A DNA stretch of 64,000 bases from Pseudomonadota bacterium (GTDB lineage: Bacteria > Pseudomonadota > Gammaproteobacteria > Steroidobacterales > Steroidobacteraceae): NCBI GenBank assembly GCA_019352035.1, contig JABBNZ010000006.1, positions 8,052 to 72,051 on the forward strand, given 5' to 3'. Made by a program: the position numbers and the translations under genes. The notes below the pieces were generated by a model. It saw nothing but the letters and a program-made list of their open reading frames with translations. It was not told the DNA's origin and searched no databases. The number at the start of each line of letters is the position of its first letter. The first letter of the stretch is position 1. Shown one piece after another: positions 59,726-64,000 of the stretch.

Positions 59726-61027
59726 TCAGCTCGCCGCAGCCGAGGACCGGGTCTGCAGCAGATAAGCTGCCGCGCTGATCACGATCAGCGCCAGGAGACC
59801 GGCGATCTCGGCTTTGGTGGCCAGGAAGATGATGACCAGCATGCCTCCGATGCCGACCGCCGCCGCCGCCCCGAGCCAGCGAAACCCGAGCGGTCTTCCC
59901 GCCAGGGCAACCCCGCGGCGCGCCAGGCGCCAGGCGGCAACGCAGCCGGCGATATAGAGTCCGGCCACCGTGAGCGCGGAGAGCACCGCCAGCTCAACGA
60001 AGGTGCTGCTCAATGCCATCGCGATCTGCACCGTCGCGTAAGTGAGGATCGCCACATGCGGCACGTGCGTGCGCGGGTGCACGCGCGCCAGCGCTCGCGG
60101 CAGCAATCCGTCCCGGGCAATCGCAAACATCATGCGCGGACTGCCGAGAATGTCGCTGCCGATACAACCCAGCATGGAGATCGCCGCGCCGATGTACATG
60201 AGGCCGCGCAACCCCGGTCCGAACTGCGCCATGGCATCCGCCAGCGGCACCTTCGAGGCGGCGAGCGCGGGCCCGAGGATTCCCTGCGCCACGACCTGGA
60301 TCGAAACGTAGAGGAACGCGACGGTGCCCAGTGCCAGGCCCAGCGCGCGCGGAATCGTGCGCGCCGGCTCCACCACCTCGCCGCTCGCGCAGAGCGCGGT
60401 CTCCATCCCGATCAGCGCGAACAGGGCCAGGATGACGGCGCGCCCGGGTGCGATGGCCGTCACCGCGCCCAAGGAGACGAAGTTCGCGCGGTGTATCGCC
60501 GTCGCGCCGACAATGATGAAGATAAAGAGAGGCACCAGCTTCAGCGCCGTCGCGAAGCCGATCAACCGCGCCCCGCTGCGAACGCCCCGCACGTTGATCA
60601 GAGCGACGCCGCCGATGGAGCCAACGATGACGGCCGTGCGCACGACGAGGACCCAACCCGGCGGACTGACGCTGGCCGCGACGTCCGCAAGCGCTGCCGC
60701 CACGCTTGCACCGGACATGAGACTGCCGAACCACTTGAGGGTGCCGGCGACGTAGCCCACGAGAGGCCCCAGCGACACCTCGATGTAACCGTACACTCCG
60801 CCGCTGGTCGCAATCCGGCTGCCGCCCTCGGCGAAGCAGATTCCAACTGCGCCGACCGCCAACGTGCAGGCGAGAAAGGCCAGCGGGGCATAGACCCCTA
60901 TGGCCGCCGCAAGCGCGCCGGGCACGGCGAATATGCCGGCACCGACGATGATGCTGATGACGCTGGCGGCGAGCCCCCATGTTCCAAGTGCTCGCACCAA
61001 GCCGGCATCGCGTGCGTTTGCGGACAT
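59726..61027 (-). CDS. APC-family amino-acid permease
   Basis: 433 residues, 12 hydrophobic helices. SVISIIVGAGIFAVPGALAA (helix 1 GAGIF motif), AEGGSRIATSGGVYGYIEVS, GMETALCASGEVVEPARTIP are typical of the APC superfamily. Substrate not resolved. Confidence 0.9.
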   Translation of the reverse strand: MSANARDAGLVRALGTWGLAASVISIIVGAGIFAVPGALAAAIGVYAPLAFLACTLAVGAVGICFAEGGSRIATSGGVYGYIEVSLGPLVGYVAGTLKWFGSLMSGASVAAALADVAASVSPPGWVLVVRTAVIVGSIGGVALINVRGVRSGARLIGFATALKLVPLFIFIIVGATAIHRANFVSLGAVTAIAPGRAVILALFALIGMETALCASGEVVEPARTIPRALGLALGTVAFLYVSIQVVAQGILGPALAASKVPLADAMAQFGPGLRGLMYIGAAISMLGCIGSDILGSPRMMFAIARDGLLPRALARVHPRTHVPHVAILTYATVQIAMALSSTFVELAVLSALTVAGLYIAGCVAAWRLARRGVALAGRPLGFRWLGAAAAVGIGGMLVIIFLATKAEIAGLLALIVISAAAYLLQTRSSAAAS

Positions 61028-61057
61028 CGAGGCACTGTATCACGCGTCCGCGGTGCC

Positions 61058-61426
61058 TCACCCGCCCTTGCTGTAGTCGTACCACACCGCCTCGATGTTG
61101 TGTCCGTCCGGATCGTGGACGAACGCGGCGTAGTATCCCGGCCAGTAATCGCGGTATCCCGGGCCGCCGTTGTCCTTGCCGCCGGCGCTGAGCGCGGCCG
61201 CGTGGAACGCCTTGACCTGCGCTTCGCTGCGGACCTCGAACGCGAGGTGCAGCGGCAGCACGGACTGTTTCTTCGCGATCCAGAAATCAGTGTTCTTGCC
61301 GTCGTTGAAACCGGCGGAATCGCCGAATTCCATGTTGTTGCGGTAACCGAGGGGCGCCAACGCCTTGCCGTAGAACGCCTTCGATCTGTGGTAATCGGTG
61401 ACCGGAAGAGTGGTATGCGCAATCAT
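61058..61426 (-). CDS. VOC/glyoxalase-fold protein
   Basis: 122 residues, two beta-alpha-beta-beta-beta units: MIAHTTLPVTDYHRSKAFYG and YAAFVHDPDGHNIEAVWYD. H4, a His in LHLAFEV and the Glu of DGHNIEA could hold metal. Likely dioxygenase/glyoxalase-like; function unknown. Confidence 0.85.
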   Translation of the reverse strand: MIAHTTLPVTDYHRSKAFYGKALAPLGYRNNMEFGDSAGFNDGKNTDFWIAKKQSVLPLHLAFEVRSEAQVKAFHAAALSAGGKDNGGPGYRDYWPGYYAAFVHDPDGHNIEAVWYDYSKGG

Positions 61427-61588
61427 GGGCTTGGCCTCCTGGAAGCGAGCGGTCCGGGCAGCTTACCGCCGCCGGAGCGGCCCGGGTCATTCCGTGACCG
61501 GGCACCCCGATGCGGCAATATCGCTGTCGAGTCCACTCCGGCTGCGCTATTCTCGCCGCGGAGGCCGCCGCCGGCGCGGCCCGGGACA

Positions 61589-62596
61589 ATGTACACACGC
61601 ACCGCATCGATCGACGCCGCCGTGGCGCGGCCGCCCCACTGGGGCAGATTGCTTTCGCCCCGATACTGGCCCACCTGGGCCGGCCTCGGCGTACTGCGGC
61701 TGCTCACCTTGCTGCCCTTCCGTCTGCAGCTTGCGATCGGCGCCAGCCTTGGGGCGCTGCTGCGCCGCCTGCCCGTGCGCTTCGTGCGCATCGCCCGGCG
61801 CAACATCGAGCTCTGCCTGCCGGAGCTCGACCCGGCGCAGCGCAGGCGCCTGCTCGACCGTCACTTCACCAGTCTCGGCATCGCGCTCGCGGAGATCGCG
61901 ATGGCTTGGTGGTGGCCCACCGAGCGGCTGAAGACGATCTCGAGCATGGAGGGCATGGAGCACATACGGGCTGCGCTCGAGCGCGGCCGCGGCGCGATCC
62001 TCCTCACGGCGCATTTCACGCCGCTCGAGATCGGCGGCAGGATCGTGGCCGCGGCGACGCCGGTCAACATCATCTACCGCCCGTCGAAGAACCAGGCGCT
62101 GGCTCACGTGCTCAGCCGCTGCCGCAGCCGTAACGGCGGCCGCGCGATACCCCGGGACGACATCCGCTCCATGATCTCGGCCCTCAAGAACAACGAGGTT
62201 GTCTGGTATGCGCCCGACCAGAGCTACCGGAAGAAAGGCGCGCAGAGGGTGTCGCTCTTCGGGATTCCCGCGCCGACCAACACCGCCACTTCGCGGATCG
62301 CGCGGATGACCGGCGCCGCCGTGCTGCCTTACTTCGTGGAGCGGCTGCCTGGGTCGGCGGGCTATCGCGTGGTCATCCAGCCCGCGCTCGAGAATTTCCC
62401 GAGCGAATGTCCGTGCGCCGACGCGGAGCGATTTCACCGCCTGATCGAGGCGCAGGTGCGGGCCGTGCCCGACCAGTACCTGTGGATCCACCGCCGCTTC
62501 AAAGGCATGACCGCGGCGGATCCCGACTACTACGGGCGCGATCTGGCCGCCGCGCTCGCCGCCCGCCAGGCATCCGCCGTTTCACCCGTGGCGTAA
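61589..62596 (+). CDS. LpxL-type lipid A acyltransferase
   Basis: 335 residues. One N-terminal helix, LLTAHFTPLEIGGRI (HX4E-type acceptor motif), IIYRPSKNQALAHVLSRCRS and WYAPDQSYRKKGAQRVSLFG fit the lauroyl/myristoyl transferases that complete lipid A. ATG at 61589; the frame continues far upstream only because the opposite strand is coding. LpxL and LpxM cannot be told apart here. Confidence 0.88.
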   Translation: MYTRTASIDAAVARPPHWGRLLSPRYWPTWAGLGVLRLLTLLPFRLQLAIGASLGALLRRLPVRFVRIARRNIELCLPELDPAQRRRLLDRHFTSLGIALAEIAMAWWWPTERLKTISSMEGMEHIRAALERGRGAILLTAHFTPLEIGGRIVAAATPVNIIYRPSKNQALAHVLSRCRSRNGGRAIPRDDIRSMISALKNNEVVWYAPDQSYRKKGAQRVSLFGIPAPTNTATSRIARMTGAAVLPYFVERLPGSAGYRVVIQPALENFPSECPCADAERFHRLIEAQVRAVPDQYLWIHRRFKGMTAADPDYYGRDLAAALAARQASAVSPVA

Positions 62597-62743
62597 TCCG
62601 CCGCGGCGGCTGCCTTCTCGGCCGCCCATCGCGGGCCGATGCGCCGACCCGGCCGTGGCGCCAGCCAGATCGAAGGCTGCCACGGTTGGTTCCGGATGAA
62701 AGCCGCGCTATCGTTCGCGCCTCTGCAGCACGGAGACCACCAC

Positions 62744-63655
62744 ATGCCTGCGCCTTTCCCGACCGCTTCGAATACCCCGCCCCGCCGCTTCCCGCTCAAA
62801 CCGTCAGCAGCACTGGGGTTGGCGGCCTTCGCCGCCTTCGCGCTCGCAGGGACGGCCCCGGCCGTTTCCGCGGCAACGCCGCCGGCGGCGCGCCAGGCCC
62901 TGGAGGCGGCCATCCACGGCTCGTGGCGCACTCCCTCCTTCGTCGAGCGCGACAAATTCCGCCATCCGCTGCAGACGCTCGAGTTCTTCGGCATCCGTCC
63001 CGACATGCGCGTCATCGAAGTGCTGCCGGGCGGGGGCTGGTATACCGAGATCCTGGCGCCCTTCCTGCGCGATCACGGCGAGCTGATCGAGGCCACCTCG
63101 CCCGCGGCGGGCACCACCGGCTGGCAGCACCGCTCGGCGCTGCACTACTCCGCGAAGCTCGCCGCCGACCCCGCGGTCTACGGCAAGGTGCGGCTCGAGC
63201 CGTTCGAGCCGCTCAACTATATGCACCTCGGGGCGCCGAATTCCGCCGACATGGTGGTGACGTTCAACAACATGCACGATCTGATGTTCGAGAACGTGCA
63301 CCACGAGGTCACTCCCATCTTCCTCGAGAAGTTCCTGCGCAGCGCGTTTCACGTGCTCAAGCCGGGCGGCATTCTCGGCATCGCGGGCCATCGTTGCGCC
63401 CCCGGCACCCCGCTGCCCGAGTGCTTTCCGTGGGCGCGCCTCCCCCAGGCTTTCGTGATCCACGAGGCGCAGAAGGCGGGTTTCCAGCTCGGTGGAACCT
63501 CTGAGGCGCTCGCGAATCCGAAGGACCCGCGCAACATCCCGGTCTTCGATCTGCCGCCGTCGTTGGCGGACAACAGCGCGGCGGCCCGCAAGCGCTACGC
63601 GGGCATCGGCTATGCCGACGATTATCTGCTGAGGTTCATCAAGCCGGCGACCTGA
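62744..63655 (+). CDS. Exported methyltransferase-fold protein
   Basis: 303 residues. N-terminal signal-like helix (20-43, SAALGLAAFAAFALAGTAPA), then a class I methyltransferase-like core with IEVLPGGGWYTEILAPFL (motif I with GGGW at 96-99) and DMVVTFNNMHDLMFENVHHE. This is the secreted family seen in many proteobacteria (COG4798-type). How a SAM enzyme works outside the cytoplasm is unclear. ATG at 62744 with GGAG. Confidence 0.8.
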   Translation: MPAPFPTASNTPPRRFPLKPSAALGLAAFAAFALAGTAPAVSAATPPAARQALEAAIHGSWRTPSFVERDKFRHPLQTLEFFGIRPDMRVIEVLPGGGWYTEILAPFLRDHGELIEATSPAAGTTGWQHRSALHYSAKLAADPAVYGKVRLEPFEPLNYMHLGAPNSADMVVTFNNMHDLMFENVHHEVTPIFLEKFLRSAFHVLKPGGILGIAGHRCAPGTPLPECFPWARLPQAFVIHEAQKAGFQLGGTSEALANPKDPRNIPVFDLPPSLADNSAAARKRYAGIGYADDYLLRFIKPAT

Positions 63656-63712
63656 CCCGCAACGTATTCGCCGGCCGGCGCGGTCGGCCGGCGAATTCCG
63701 CACCGGACCGCG

Positions 63713-64000
63713 TCACTCGACGCCGCCCATCAACCGCTTCACCGGCGGTGTGATCAGCAGCATGACGGCGCCGGCGAGGGCGCTCCACCAGAACAGCTTC
63801 AGGTACAGCGCGGGGAGCGTCGCGAGTTGGTGGGCGTTGTAGTCTCCGGACAGCAGACCCGCCAGAAAGCTTCCCAGGGCCAGGGTAAGGAACCACAGCC
63901 CCATGGTCTGGCCGCCGAAGCGCGCCGGCGCCAGCTTGGTCGTCGAGGACAGTCCCACGGGCGAGAGGCACAGCTCGCCGCACGCGTTCAGGAAGTAGGT
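63713..64000 (-). CDS. POT/PTR-family peptide transporter (C-terminal part)
   Basis: 95 residues visible; the gene runs out of the window at its 5' side. YFLNACGELCLSPVGLSSTT and LAPARFGGQTMGLWFLTLAL are the conserved late helices of POT oligopeptide:H+ symporters. Stop at 63713. Confidence 0.87.
   Translation of the reverse strand, partial: TYFLNACGELCLSPVGLSSTTKLAPARFGGQTMGLWFLTLALGSFLAGLLSGDYNAHQLATLPALYLKLFWWSALAGAVMLLITPPVKRLMGGVE

Noticed and set aside
58889-61588. Very long open frame (900 codons upstream of the LpxL-like ATG) on the plus strand
   Set aside because: It is the antisense of hemD, the APC permease and the VOC gene; the sequence is low-complexity Arg/Gly/His-rich, typical of a shadow frame in GC-rich DNA.

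Overview
The window is a GC-rich, gene-dense chromosomal segment of a gammaproteobacterium, read as the replication-origin neighbourhood. The block rpmH-rnpA-yidD-yidC-mnmE faces dnaA-dnaN-recF-gyrB, as in many Proteobacteria, and two parS-type ParB sites lie inside recF. NtrB/NtrC with a sigma-54 promoter at glnA, GlyQ/GlyS, SecB-GrxC, EnvC-CtpA and TrkA/TrkH all fit a gammaproteobacterium. High GC, a kumamolisin-like sedolisin and a six-hairpin glycosidase suggest the Xanthomonadales/Nevskiales/Steroidobacterales side of the class. That placement is inference. No rRNA, tRNA or CRISPR array was seen.

Layout. 1-4.7 kb: end of a six-hairpin glycosidase, an MFS transporter remnant, gloB, an orphan receiver protein, an AI-2E-type permease and a relic of an IS605/TnpB element. 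4.7-16.3 kb: uvrD, trkA-trkH, a CBS protein, a SIMPL protein divergent from a small HExxH protein, mnmG-pyrF and an OppA-like lipoprotein. 16.4-24.2 kb (minus strand): emrB, a universal-stress-protein/EmrA fusion, mnmE, yidC, yidD, rnpA, rpmH. 24.3-30.9 kb: dnaA, dnaN, recF, gyrB. 31-38.5 kb: accessory stretch with an IS1634-type transposase relic, an FAD oxidoreductase, a truncated ATPase, an MFS permease, a sedolisin coupled to a Rieske ferredoxin, and a hyaluronan/chitin-synthase-like glycosyltransferase. 38.5-47.7 kb: plsC, glyS-glyQ and the nitrogen module glnA-(DUF4124)-glnL-glnG. 47.7-64 kb: class 1B-type pyrD, small membrane and stress proteins, gpsA-secB-grxC-yibN, envC, a GGDEF/EAL protein, ctpA, DedA, hemD, an APC permease, an LpxL-type acyltransferase, an exported methyltransferase-fold protein and the end of a POT peptide transporter.

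How genes work together. The core is replication initiation and segregation (DnaA, beta clamp, RecF, GyrB, parS), membrane-protein insertion and tRNA modification (YidC, MnmE, MnmG), and nitrogen control (NtrB/NtrC acting on glnA through two enhancer sites and a sigma-54 promoter, all visible). EnvC and CtpA link to cell-wall turnover. The fused USP-EmrA with EmrB would form one drug-efflux system whose adaptor carries a cytoplasmic nucleotide-binding-type domain.

The most unusual signals are the USP-EmrA fusion, a family of dispersed hairpin repeats (two long copies near 200 bp and several short ones), the parS sites in recF, the eroded TnpB element whose right end supplies a neighbour's stop codon, a cysteine-free rhodanese, and several genes whose -10-like box sits so close to the ATG that their mRNAs may be leaderless.
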